NCBI RefSeq assembly: GCF_003600355.1
Contig: NZ_CP032416.1
Span: 1,694,183 to 1,758,182, forward strand
Length of the DNA stretch: 64,000 bases
Direction of reading: 5' to 3'
From: Clostridium fermenticellae
Lineage (GTDB): Bacteria; Bacillota; Clostridia; Clostridiales; Clostridiaceae
In this document: one piece after another, positions 54,003 to 61,350 of the stretch
Layout of the letters: each line of letters starts with the position of its first letter
How positions within the stretch are numbered: position 1 is the stretch's first letter
Notes under the pieces: generated by a model
What the model was told of the DNA's origin: nothing
Database searches by the model: none
The model's input: the letters and a program-made list of their open reading frames with translations, nothing else
Made by a program: the position numbers and the translations under genes

Positions 54003-54366
54003 ATTTAAATATAGCGACTATAGATAAAATAGGATTTTCTAAAACATCCACAGAACTTTCAAAAGGAGCGTCTTCAGGTTTAGTAATTACAATGTAAGAT
54101 CTACACTCAATAGTTATTTCATTTTCTTTACTTTCAATTATTCTTCCGACAAATTCCATATAATCTCCCGCATGAACAGGATAAAACAGTCTTACATTCG
54201 GTACGGCCTTACATCTTCCTATATTTCCAAACTTTTTTGAAGCTATACTATCAGCCAAATCTCCCATAAGTGTTATTGATCTGGAACCATTTACAATGCC
54301 GCCGCCATAGAATTCATCCTTTGAAGACATTCTATACCTAAAAGAGTATGTCTTAATACTTTCCAT
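53986..54366 (-). CDS. Hotdog-fold protein, aminoacyl-CoA ammonia-lyase-like (copy 1)
   Basis: The 126-residue protein aligns by eye with the lyase at 55071-55493: RMSSKDEFYGGGIVNGSRSI parallels RMSAGEAHYAGELVNGSHIV, and FYPVHAGDYMEFVGRI parallels FTAPVYAGDFMEYVGWI. The aromatic HY is EFY here, and the C-terminal QRG tail is missing. It may act on a related 3-aminoacyl-CoA, such as 3-aminoisobutyryl-CoA from thymine, or pair with the next gene. This is inference. GGGAGG precedes the ATG. Its 3' end overlaps the activator pseudogene by 17 bp. Confidence 0.7.
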   Translation of the reverse strand: MESIKTYSFRYRMSSKDEFYGGGIVNGSRSITLMGDLADSIASKKFGNIGRCKAVPNVRLFYPVHAGDYMEFVGRIIESKENEITIECRSYIVITKPEDAPFESSVDVLENPILSIVAIFKYESRK

Positions 54367-54402
54367 GTTTTTTCCTCCCTAATTAAACATTGACTGCATA
54401 TT

Positions 54403-54852
54403 TTACAGTTTAACTTCTCTCCAGGGGTCCCTTATAATCCCATCAGGTTGTTCTCCCCTCTGTAATTCTTTTTTCACTACTAAAATACTTGTGGCTTCAG
54501 CAATTAATTTAGGCTTCTCAAAATATGTCATAAGTTCTTTCGGCACATTGCCCTTATTTATTCTCCATGTAGGAGTTGCAATTTTATACGTCTCAAGTCT
54601 TATGGTTCTTGAAGTGTTCCCGGACTTAATTAATGTAGCTTTGAATTCCAAGTAATCTCCCAAATATACATCCTCATAAAATTCAGCATTATGATATCCA
54701 AGACAAAGGGATTCATCTCCAAAACATAGAATCATAATTTCAGTTTCTACATCTCCCCAGTAGTCAAATTGTCTGGTGACATTTATAATTCCCCGATCAT
54801 TTGCAAAATCTTCAGTTGAAATTTTTTTATTTAATACAGCTGTTTCTCTCAT
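54403..54852 (-). CDS. Hotdog-fold protein, divergent ammonia-lyase paralog (copy 2)
   Basis: The 149-residue protein shares YWGDVETEIMI, GDESLCLGYHNAEF, VYLGDYLEF and the tail VVKKELQRGEQ with the lyase at 55071-55493. However, the N-terminal HYxGxLVNG motif is replaced by FANDRGIINVT, so the expected active-site loop is lost or changed. It may be a non-catalytic partner of copy 1. GGAGG precedes the ATG at 54852; an in-frame ATG at 54864 overlaps that site. Confidence 0.7.
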   Translation of the reverse strand: MRETAVLNKKISTEDFANDRGIINVTRQFDYWGDVETEIMILCFGDESLCLGYHNAEFYEDVYLGDYLEFKATLIKSGNTSRTIRLETYKIATPTWRINKGNVPKELMTYFEKPKLIAEATSILVVKKELQRGEQPDGIIRDPWREVKL

Positions 54853-54879
54853 AATTACCTCCAAAAATCTAAAATATAC

Positions 54880-54985
54880 CTTCCTTCCTCATATCCATAT
54901 TCTTATTCACTTAAATTAAACAATTTCTCATCATATTGTCATGTTGTCCTAAAAGAGAAACTGTAAAATCATGTTTCCCGAATTT
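54880..54985 (-). pseudogene. C-terminal remnant of a CaiB-type CoA-transferase
   Basis: The minus strand reads DFTVSLLGQHDN then, after a break, MDMRKEGIF and stop, matching DFPAPLLGQHNK and ENMKKKGIF at the end of the intact CoA-transferase (45754-46935). The DNA of the two is alike over about 100 bp. The rest of the gene is deleted. It lies between the hotdog pair and the intact lyase. Confidence 0.75.
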
Positions 54986-55070
54986 CCCCATCATTTTAAA
55001 CCTCATTTTATACATGGTCGATTATAAGAAATTCGGGATTTACACACTCACAAGCTAATTCTAATAAATA

Positions 55071-55493
55071 CTAGTCTATTTTAAATGCTTTATCTTGAAC
55101 CCCTCTCTGAAACTCTTTCTTAACTACCAGAGTTCCTGTTGCTCTACCACAAAGAAGTGGTTTTTCCAGCACATTTGCTGCCGATATAGCCATGTTTTCA
55201 TCTCTTGTAAGTTCAATATATTTGTATGCCTCAAACTTACAAGTTCTGGAACTTTTTCCTTCTTCCTCTATCCATCCTACATATTCCATGAAATCTCCTG
55301 CATAAACAGGTGCTGTAAATTCAATATCCTTATAACCTGCAAACAAGCTTTCATCTCCATCATTTCTTATCATCAATTCTGTTCCTACATCTCCCCAGAA
55401 ATCCACTATATGTGATCCATTTACTAATTCTCCTGCATAATGTGCCTCTCCTGCAGACATTCTAACTTTTAAACTTACCTTTTTACCTATCAT
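55071..55493 (-). CDS. Beta-alanyl-CoA ammonia-lyase-like hotdog enzyme
   Basis: The 140-residue protein shows MSAGEAHYAGELVNGSHIV, WGDVGTELMI, GYKDIEFTAPVYAGDFMEY and FQRGVQDKAFK. As I recall it, this pattern is very close to the beta-alanyl-CoA:ammonia lyases (Acl) of Clostridium propionicum and to the 3-aminobutyryl-CoA ammonia-lyases (Kal) of lysine fermenters. It would eliminate ammonia from beta-alanyl-CoA to give acryloyl-CoA. The acyl-CoA dehydrogenase gene lies 25 bp upstream in the same operon and could reduce that product. AAGGGGG precedes the ATG. Confidence 0.85.
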   Translation of the reverse strand: MIGKKVSLKVRMSAGEAHYAGELVNGSHIVDFWGDVGTELMIRNDGDESLFAGYKDIEFTAPVYAGDFMEYVGWIEEEGKSSRTCKFEAYKYIELTRDENMAISAANVLEKPLLCGRATGTLVVKKEFQRGVQDKAFKID

Positions 55494-55518
55494 TTTAAAT
55501 CCCCCTTAAATATAAATT

Positions 55519-56658
55519 TTATTTAAAAATGCTTCCACTTACTACCAGTTGTTGAATTTCATTAGTTCCTTCATAAATCTGAGTTATCTTTGCATCTCTC
55601 ATCATTCTTTCCACATTGTAACCTTTCATGTATCCATTCCCACCAAGCATCTGTACAGCTTCAGTTGTAACTTCCATTGCAGTATTCGTACAAGCATATT
55701 TTGCCATAGCAGCAGGAACAGTATATGATCTTCCATTATCCTTTTCATAAGCTGCTTTATATAAAAGCAGTTTCGCTTGCTCAATTTTTATTTTTAATTC
55801 TGCCATTTTAAATCCCAGATACTGATTTTTATACAAAGGCTTGCCAAACTGCTCTCTTTCCATTAAATACTTTCTTGCAATTTCAAATGCTCCTTCTGCA
55901 ATTCCTATTCCTTGGGCTGCGACTCCCATTCTTCCTCCATCAAGAGCATTCATAGCTATTTTAAATCCTTTACCTTCTTCTCCTATTAAATTCTCTTTTG
56001 GTATCTTAACGTTTTCAAAGAAAACCTCTGAAACTTTTGCAGAACGTATACCCATTTTATTCTCTATTCTTCCAATTCTTATTCCTGGCGTATTCATTTC
56101 AACAATAAATGCAGATAATCCCTTAGTTTTAGCTTCCGGATTAGTAGAGGCAAATACAATACAGTAATCTGCTAAAGGCCCATTTGTAGTAAAACACTTT
56201 GATCCATTTAAAATGTAATAATCATTTTCTCTTTTTGCCTTCGTTATAACTCCTGATGCATCCGAACCTGCATTTGGCTCTGTAAGACCAAATGATCCTA
56301 GAGACTTTCCTGAAAAAACTAGAGGTAGATATTTTTTCTTCTGCATTTCTGAGCCAAAATTATTTATACAGCCTCCATACAAGGATGTACATACAGAATA
56401 TGAAATTCCCATAGATGCATCAACTTTAGATATTTCCTCAATAGCAAGCACATATTCCATATATCCTGCACCGGATCCACCATATTCTTCAGCATACGGC
56501 AAACCAATTAACCCTGTCCTACCTAACTCTCTATATGCTTCTATAGGATATTCACTATTTTCATCTCTTTCTAAAACACCTGGAAGCAAATAATCTTCTG
56601 TTAGTTTTTTAACTGTATCAACGACTTGCTTTTGCTGAGCCGTTAATTCAAAGTTCAT
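55519..56658 (-). CDS. Acyl-CoA dehydrogenase (candidate acryloyl-CoA reductase)
   Basis: The 379-residue flavoprotein has the ACAD pattern: FGLTEPNAGSDASG, FTTNGPLADY, GRMGVAAQGIGIAEGAFE, the MLGGNGY loop and the C-terminal YEGTNEIQQLVV with the expected catalytic glutamate. It is first in the leftward cluster under the sigma-54 promoter and followed by the ammonia-lyase, so reduction of acryloyl-CoA to propionyl-CoA is the natural proposal. No etfAB genes are in the window, so electron transfer flavoprotein must come from elsewhere. AGGGGTG precedes the ATG at 56658. Confidence 0.9.
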   Translation of the reverse strand: MNFELTAQQKQVVDTVKKLTEDYLLPGVLERDENSEYPIEAYRELGRTGLIGLPYAEEYGGSGAGYMEYVLAIEEISKVDASMGISYSVCTSLYGGCINNFGSEMQKKKYLPLVFSGKSLGSFGLTEPNAGSDASGVITKAKRENDYYILNGSKCFTTNGPLADYCIVFASTNPEAKTKGLSAFIVEMNTPGIRIGRIENKMGIRSAKVSEVFFENVKIPKENLIGEEGKGFKIAMNALDGGRMGVAAQGIGIAEGAFEIARKYLMEREQFGKPLYKNQYLGFKMAELKIKIEQAKLLLYKAAYEKDNGRSYTVPAAMAKYACTNTAMEVTTEAVQMLGGNGYMKGYNVERMMRDAKITQIYEGTNEIQQLVVSGSIFK

Positions 56659-56715
56659 TAAAAACACCCCTTTCTAAGAATTCTTTGTTTTTAAATATGT
56701 TCATCTACATATTAG

Positions 56716-56732
56716 AGCAACTTATGTGCCAA
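56716..56732 (-). promoter_or_regulatory. Sigma-54 (-24/-12) promoter
   Basis: On the minus strand TTGGCACATAAGTTGCT fits the RpoN consensus TTGGCAC-N5-TTGCT exactly, GG and GC elements correctly spaced. It lies 58 bp before the dehydrogenase start. Two direct repeats, CAATGTTGAATT (56844-56855) and CAATACTGAATT (56868-56879), lie 110-150 bp upstream, at enhancer distance. Confidence 0.88.
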
Positions 56733-56905
56733 TCATAATTTTGTGTAATTCAAATACAGTCTTTTATATGTAGAATCAATAATAGCAATTATCCTTAAAT
56801 AAAAAAGTTATTAGAAAGCAGTGTTATATTAATCTATATAAGTCAATGTTGAATTATTTATGCAACCCAATACTGAATTTTTAAGTCATAAATGAATTGT
56901 TTTAT

Positions 56906-57772
56906 TTATAAATTAATTTTTGATAAGACCACTGATATAAAAATTACTATACATCCAATAATCATCTTTTTAGTGAATACTTCTCCTAATAAAAGTACAG
57001 ACAATAACAGACCAAATACTGATTCCAGTGATATGAGTATTGATGTATGTGTATCAGAAGTATATTTTTGTGCAACATTTTGAATTGAAAATGCAATAGT
57101 AGTATTAAATATTACAAGATATAATATTCCAATAACAGCTTTATTATCTATCACGTCAATATTAGGTTCAAATATTAAGGCACTTATAAGCGTAAGTAAT
57201 CCTGCAGTTACTAATTGAATGGTAGTCAATTGTATTGGATCAATATCTTTAACATAAATACCTATAAACACTATTTGAAAGGCAAACACCAAAGCATATA
57301 ATAACGTTAGACCATCTCCATAAGCTATAGAAAAATCTTGTTGTAAACTTAAAAAACCAATTCCAATTAACATCATAAAACCTGCTAATATAGAATTAAT
57401 AGTCGGCTTTTTTTTAGTTAATATCCATGAAATAAATGGGACCAATACAGTATATGAGGCTATTAAAAATGCTTGTTTTCCTGCTGTAGTATATTTAAGA
57501 CCCACAGTCTGAAGTGTTTGTCCAACGTACAAGAATATTCCGATAATAACGCCCGCCGATATGGTTTTTCTACCTATCTTTCTTATTTTATTAAAAAATA
57601 TTATCATAATAAGTAATCCAGAACACAAAAATCTAAACGATAATAGATACAATGGGGTAATACTTGATAAAGCTATTTTGGCAGCTATAAAGCCTCCTCC
57701 CCATATAACAGCAACTAATAACAGAGAAATATCTGCAATTAAAGATTTTTTCTTCATTGATAAATTTTTCAT
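56906..57772 (-). CDS. EamA-family (DMT) transporter
   Basis: The 288-residue protein has ten hydrophobic helices in two EamA halves (AVIWGGGFIAAKIALSSITPLYLLSFRF in the first; FNTTIAFSIQNVAQKYTSDTHTSILISLESVFG in the second). These export amino acids or metabolites. AAAGGAG precedes the ATG at 57772. It precedes the sigma-54 cluster in the same direction but has its own 3' gap, so any link to pyrimidine use is only positional. Confidence 0.87.
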   Translation of the reverse strand: MKNLSMKKKSLIADISLLLVAVIWGGGFIAAKIALSSITPLYLLSFRFLCSGLLIMIIFFNKIRKIGRKTISAGVIIGIFLYVGQTLQTVGLKYTTAGKQAFLIASYTVLVPFISWILTKKKPTINSILAGFMMLIGIGFLSLQQDFSIAYGDGLTLLYALVFAFQIVFIGIYVKDIDPIQLTTIQLVTAGLLTLISALIFEPNIDVIDNKAVIGILYLVIFNTTIAFSIQNVAQKYTSDTHTSILISLESVFGLLLSVLLLGEVFTKKMIIGCIVIFISVVLSKINL

Positions 57773-57941
57773 TTCTATGCTCCTTTGTCTATTACATAAT
57801 AAAAAGTCTACTATAATATATTAATAGTTATATAATATCAATTCCAATAGTTTTTCTCAATATAAGGTGCAAAATGCAATATAATACTACTTTATAAAAT
57901 CTGTTTGACATGGTAAAAATTTTATGTTAGTGTATAAAAGT

Positions 57942-58012
57942 AATGGTGATGGAGTTCACCATAATTGCGGATGCGCTAATGACTCCTGTTTTAAATTATT
58001 AAGACAGGAGTT
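57942..58012 (+). promoter_or_regulatory. Fluoride riboswitch (crcB motif)
   Basis: GGTGATGGAGTTCACCATAA, then TGCGGATGCGCTAATGACTCCTG, reproduces the crcB motif in order. CTCCTGTTTTA then pairs with the downstream AAGACAGGAG followed by a T-rich tract, so the motif runs into an intrinsic terminator. It precedes two fluoride-channel genes, the classic target. Confidence 0.92.
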
Positions 58013-58084
58013 TAATTATTTTTTGATAAATTGTATCTTAAGTTTATACACAATAATTAAAATAATAATCAAGGAGAAAAATAA

Positions 58085-58531
58085 ATGAGAAAGTACATTT
58101 TTATTGGATTGGGTGGTTTTTTTGGCGCAATACTAAGAAGTTTCATAAAAAATACTAATATTTTAAATCACAACACACTAATACCGTTTGATACATTATT
58201 TATAAATATTAGTGGAAGTTTTATGTTAGCTTTTATCCTTACAACAGTAATTAAATACTTAAAAATCGATGAAAATATACAGCTTGGAATTTCAACAGGA
58301 TTTGTAGGAACATATACAACATTTTCTACATTATGTAAAGAAATGGTAGCCTTAATAACTAATAAATTCTACTACGCCGCAATATCTTATGTTATTATCT
58401 CACTATTAATTGGTTTTACTGCTGTATACCTTGGCATATTTGCTGCAAATAAATTTAATTCAGCAATGAAGAAATTTCAGAATAAATCAGATAATGAAAA
58501 AAATATTCAAGATATAGATGATATAATTTAA
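58085..58531 (+). CDS. crcB: Fluoride channel Fluc/CrcB, first subunit
   Basis: The 148-residue protein has four helices and the Fluc hallmarks GGFFGAILRS at the N-terminus, NISGSFMLAF and GFVGTYTTFSTLCKE. Fluc channels are antiparallel dimers that let fluoride leave the cell. A charged C-terminal tail (about 25 residues, KKFQNKSDNEKNIQDIDD) extends beyond the usual length. AAGGAG precedes the ATG. Confidence 0.93.
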   Translation: MRKYIFIGLGGFFGAILRSFIKNTNILNHNTLIPFDTLFINISGSFMLAFILTTVIKYLKIDENIQLGISTGFVGTYTTFSTLCKEMVALITNKFYYAAISYVIISLLIGFTAVYLGIFAANKFNSAMKKFQNKSDNEKNIQDIDDII

Positions 58532-58549
58532 ATTTTAGGGGGATATAAC

Positions 58550-58897
58550 ATGAATTATTTACTAGTTGGCGCAGGTGGCATACTAGGAAGTATTACAAGA
58601 TATCAACTCGGGAAAGCAATATCCGGACACACTAATACTAAATTCCCTTTTGGAACATTTATAATAAATATAACCGGCGCCATTATACTTGGTATTTTGA
58701 CCTCTGCTCACCTCGGAACCAATATGTACTCCTTTCTGGGAGATGGATTTTTAGGTGCATATACAACCTTTTCTACGTTTATGTATGAAGGTTTCAACTT
58801 ATTCAAGTATAACGAAAAATTAAATGCACTTGTATATATTTTAATATCCATTCTGCTGGGAATAACTGGATTCCTAATAGGACTAAAAATACATTGA
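58550..58897 (+). CDS. crcB: Fluoride channel Fluc/CrcB, second subunit
   Basis: The 115-residue protein is a shorter Fluc paralog with GGILGSITRYQLG, NITGAIILG and GFLGAYTTFSTFMYEG. The pair is 18 bp apart and co-transcribed behind the fluoride riboswitch; adjacent unequal genes of this sort may form heterodimers. AGGGGG precedes the ATG. A terminator follows. Confidence 0.93.
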   Translation: MNYLLVGAGGILGSITRYQLGKAISGHTNTKFPFGTFIINITGAIILGILTSAHLGTNMYSFLGDGFLGAYTTFSTFMYEGFNLFKYNEKLNALVYILISILLGITGFLIGLKIH

Positions 58898-58917
58898 ATA
58901 TAAACCAAACAAAAAGA

Positions 58918-58948
58918 CCACATAATTAGAAGTTTTCTAACTATGTGG
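58918..58948. terminator. Terminator after fluoride channel genes
   Basis: CCACATAATTAGAA pairs with TTCTAACTATGTGG (one mismatch) around a short loop. It lies between convergent genes. Confidence 0.75.
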
Positions 58949-58974
58949 ATATTTTAAGCAGAGATTGCCTTGAA

Positions 58975-59562
58975 TTAACTCTTCTCAGCAGCCTCTGCAT
59001 CCTGTTTAGTAATGTGAATTGTACCATATGGGTGTTCAGGGGGTGCATAAATCGAATACAATTTAAGCGATTTATTACCTGTATTAATGACATTATGCCA
59101 TGTACCTGATGGTACCATTATAGCGTAACCATCATAAACCCTTCTTTCAAAATCCAAGTTATGTTTGCTTTTACCCATTTTAACAGTCCCTTGTCCTTCT
59201 TCTATACGCAAAAATTGATCAACATTAGGATGAACTTCTAGACCAATATCATCACCAGGATTGATACTCATTAAAGTAACCTGAAGGTGTTTACCCGTCC
59301 ATATAGCAGTTCTGAAATTATTATTTCTTTCAGTTGCATCATCAATATTTACTACAAAAGGTTCTGATCCATGATCTTTTAATTCTTTAATATTTTGTTC
59401 ATTTGAAGCTCTTAGGAAATTAAAATTCGGATCTTTTTCGAGCTCATGATCAAATGGAATATATCTATCACTGGATTGTTTAAGATAAGGGCACCTATAA
59501 GCATTATATCCGCGGTACATTGCCATATTCTTTAGGTATTCACATGGATAATTATTGTACAT
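58975..59562 (-). CDS. Cupin-domain protein
   Basis: The 195-residue protein has a ~70-residue N-terminal extension and a single cupin barrel. Metal-binding residues are in GLEVHPNVDQFLRIEEGQG (motif 1: H, D/Q, E) and PSGTWHNVIN (motif 2 histidine). It resembles mannose-6-phosphate isomerase-like cupins of clostridia, some of them linked to spore coat or stress; the function is open. The N-terminus YPCEYLKNMAMYRGYNAYRCPY is rich in Tyr and Cys. GAGAGG precedes the ATG. Confidence 0.82.
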   Translation of the reverse strand: MYNNYPCEYLKNMAMYRGYNAYRCPYLKQSSDRYIPFDHELEKDPNFNFLRASNEQNIKELKDHGSEPFVVNIDDATERNNNFRTAIWTGKHLQVTLMSINPGDDIGLEVHPNVDQFLRIEEGQGTVKMGKSKHNLDFERRVYDGYAIMVPSGTWHNVINTGNKSLKLYSIYAPPEHPYGTIHITKQDAEAAEKS

Positions 59563-59711
59563 AATTAAACCTCTCTTTAATATTATTACAGATTTATAAT
59601 ATGCGTTAGGACCTTGAAGTGTTACGAATTAGAAATTTACATTAGAAAATATTATGTTAAAATAAATTATATTCTAAATTTATATAAATATAAAAAAGGG
59701 GGTTACAACAT

Positions 59712-60740
59712 ATGTACAGTTTTAGAAATGATTATAGTGAAATTGCACATCCAAAAATATTAGATGCTCTTATAGGATCAAATCTTATTCAATCGGATGG
59801 ATATGGAGAGGATGAATACACTAAAGAAGCCATCAAATTATTAAAATATAAACTACAGGGAAATAATATAGACATACATTTTTTGGTTGGTGGAACACAG
59901 ACAAATTTAGTTGCCATTTCGGCATTTTTAAGGCCGTATGAGGCAGCAATTGCCGCAAATACAGGCCATATTCTTTCACATGAAACTGGTGCCATTGAAG
60001 CAACAGGTCATAAAATCATATCTGTTAAATCTGAAAATGGAAAACTGAATCCGGAAAATATTCAATCTGTCTTAGATAAACATACTGATGAACATACGGT
60101 AAAACCAAAACTAGTTTACATTTCAAATTCTACGGAAATAGGCTCTATATATACAAAAGAAGACCTCAAGGCTCTAAATACATTCTGTAGAAATAAAAAT
60201 CTCATTCTTTACATGGACGGAGCACGCCTGAGTTCAGCTTTATGCTCAAATAAAAACGACATAGAATTTTCTGATCTAACTAAACTATTAGATGCTTTTT
60301 ATATAGGAGGGACAAAGAATGGTGCATTAATTGGGGAAGCACTTGTAATTTGCAAAGATTCCCTAAAAGAAAATTTTAGATTTAATATAAAACAAAAAGG
60401 TGCGCTGCTTGCAAAAGGACAAATATTAGGTCTGCAGTTCCTTGAACTTTTTAAAGATAATCTGTACTTCACTTTGGCAGCTCATGCTAATAATATGGCC
60501 TATATCTTACACGATGCCATAAAAGAAGAAGGATTTAGTTTTTTTTCTGATTCTTATACAAATCAGATTTTCCCAATTATGCCTGATAAAATTATAAACA
60601 AACTTCAAAAAAAGTATGCATTTAATATATGGGATAAAATTGACAAAGACACTTCCATTATTAGACTCGTAACTTCTTGGGCAACAGACAAAGACAAGGT
60701 ATCAGAATTTATCTGTGATTTAAAGGAAAGCAGAATTTAA
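59712..60740 (+). CDS. Low-specificity threonine aldolase-like PLP enzyme
   Basis: The 342-residue beta-eliminating-lyase family protein starts FRNDYSEIAHPKIL, has the GGTQTN phosphate-binding turn, MDGARLSSAL with the cofactor aspartate, and the PLP lysine in YIGGTKNGAL. Such enzymes split L-threonine or L-allo-threonine into glycine and acetaldehyde. The exact substrate is not certain. GGGGG lies 9 nt before the ATG. A strong terminator follows. Confidence 0.88.
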   Translation: MYSFRNDYSEIAHPKILDALIGSNLIQSDGYGEDEYTKEAIKLLKYKLQGNNIDIHFLVGGTQTNLVAISAFLRPYEAAIAANTGHILSHETGAIEATGHKIISVKSENGKLNPENIQSVLDKHTDEHTVKPKLVYISNSTEIGSIYTKEDLKALNTFCRNKNLILYMDGARLSSALCSNKNDIEFSDLTKLLDAFYIGGTKNGALIGEALVICKDSLKENFRFNIKQKGALLAKGQILGLQFLELFKDNLYFTLAAHANNMAYILHDAIKEEGFSFFSDSYTNQIFPIMPDKIINKLQKKYAFNIWDKIDKDTSIIRLVTSWATDKDKVSEFICDLKESRI

Positions 60741-60748
60741 TATAAAAA

Positions 60749-60778
60749 ACTGACTGCTAAAAAATTAAAGCAGTCAGT
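60749..60778. terminator. Bidirectional terminator
   Basis: The perfect 10 bp stem ACTGACTGCT/AGCAGTCAGT with an A-rich loop lies between the convergent aldolase-like and bioY genes. Confidence 0.8.
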
Positions 60779-60783
60779 CCTTC

Positions 60784-61332
60784 TCAACATCGAATTATAT
60801 TTGCTCTAGTTAATCTCATTCTAAGCTTGGGCCCCAGAATCACAGCAATTATAATCTTTATAATATCACCTGGTATAAACGGAATTACACCTAATAAAAA
60901 TGCCGAACTTGCCGATATATGTGCTTGATATGCCAGCCATATGCTTCCAAATATGTAACACACTACTGTACCAAGTATCATACCAATAAAACATAAATAC
61001 CATTTATTTATAAAATTATCAATAAATAATCCTGAAATAACAGCCATAAATATAAAACCTATTATATATCCTCCAGTTAGTCCAAAAAGTTTTGTTGCTC
61101 CACCCGAAAAATTTGAAAATACAGGTAATCCGACTAATCCAAGAAGCATATATATTACATAGCTTGTAACTCCCTTTTTCATTCCAAGTATATATATTGC
61201 AATATATATTGCAAAATTCGTAAATGAAATAGGTACAGGACCAATCGGAATTGATAAAGGTCCAAGAATACATATAACCGCAGCCATAACCCCTATTAAA
61301 GCCATATTATGTATATTTTGTCTATTATTCAT
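60784..61332 (-). CDS. bioY: Biotin transporter BioY (ECF S component)
   Basis: The 182-residue membrane protein has six helices and BioY features: LGPLSIPIGPVPISFTNFAIYIA, the LLGLVGLPVFSNFSGG region and GYIIGFI. It captures biotin for uptake, alone or with the ECF module. It starts 18 bp after bioB and shares its BirA-controlled promoter. Confidence 0.92.
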   Translation of the reverse strand: MNNRQNIHNMALIGVMAAVICILGPLSIPIGPVPISFTNFAIYIAIYILGMKKGVTSYVIYMLLGLVGLPVFSNFSGGATKLFGLTGGYIIGFIFMAVISGLFIDNFINKWYLCFIGMILGTVVCYIFGSIWLAYQAHISASSAFLLGVIPFIPGDIIKIIIAVILGPKLRMRLTRANIIRC

Positions 61333-61350
61333 ATAATCAAGCTCCTATCT

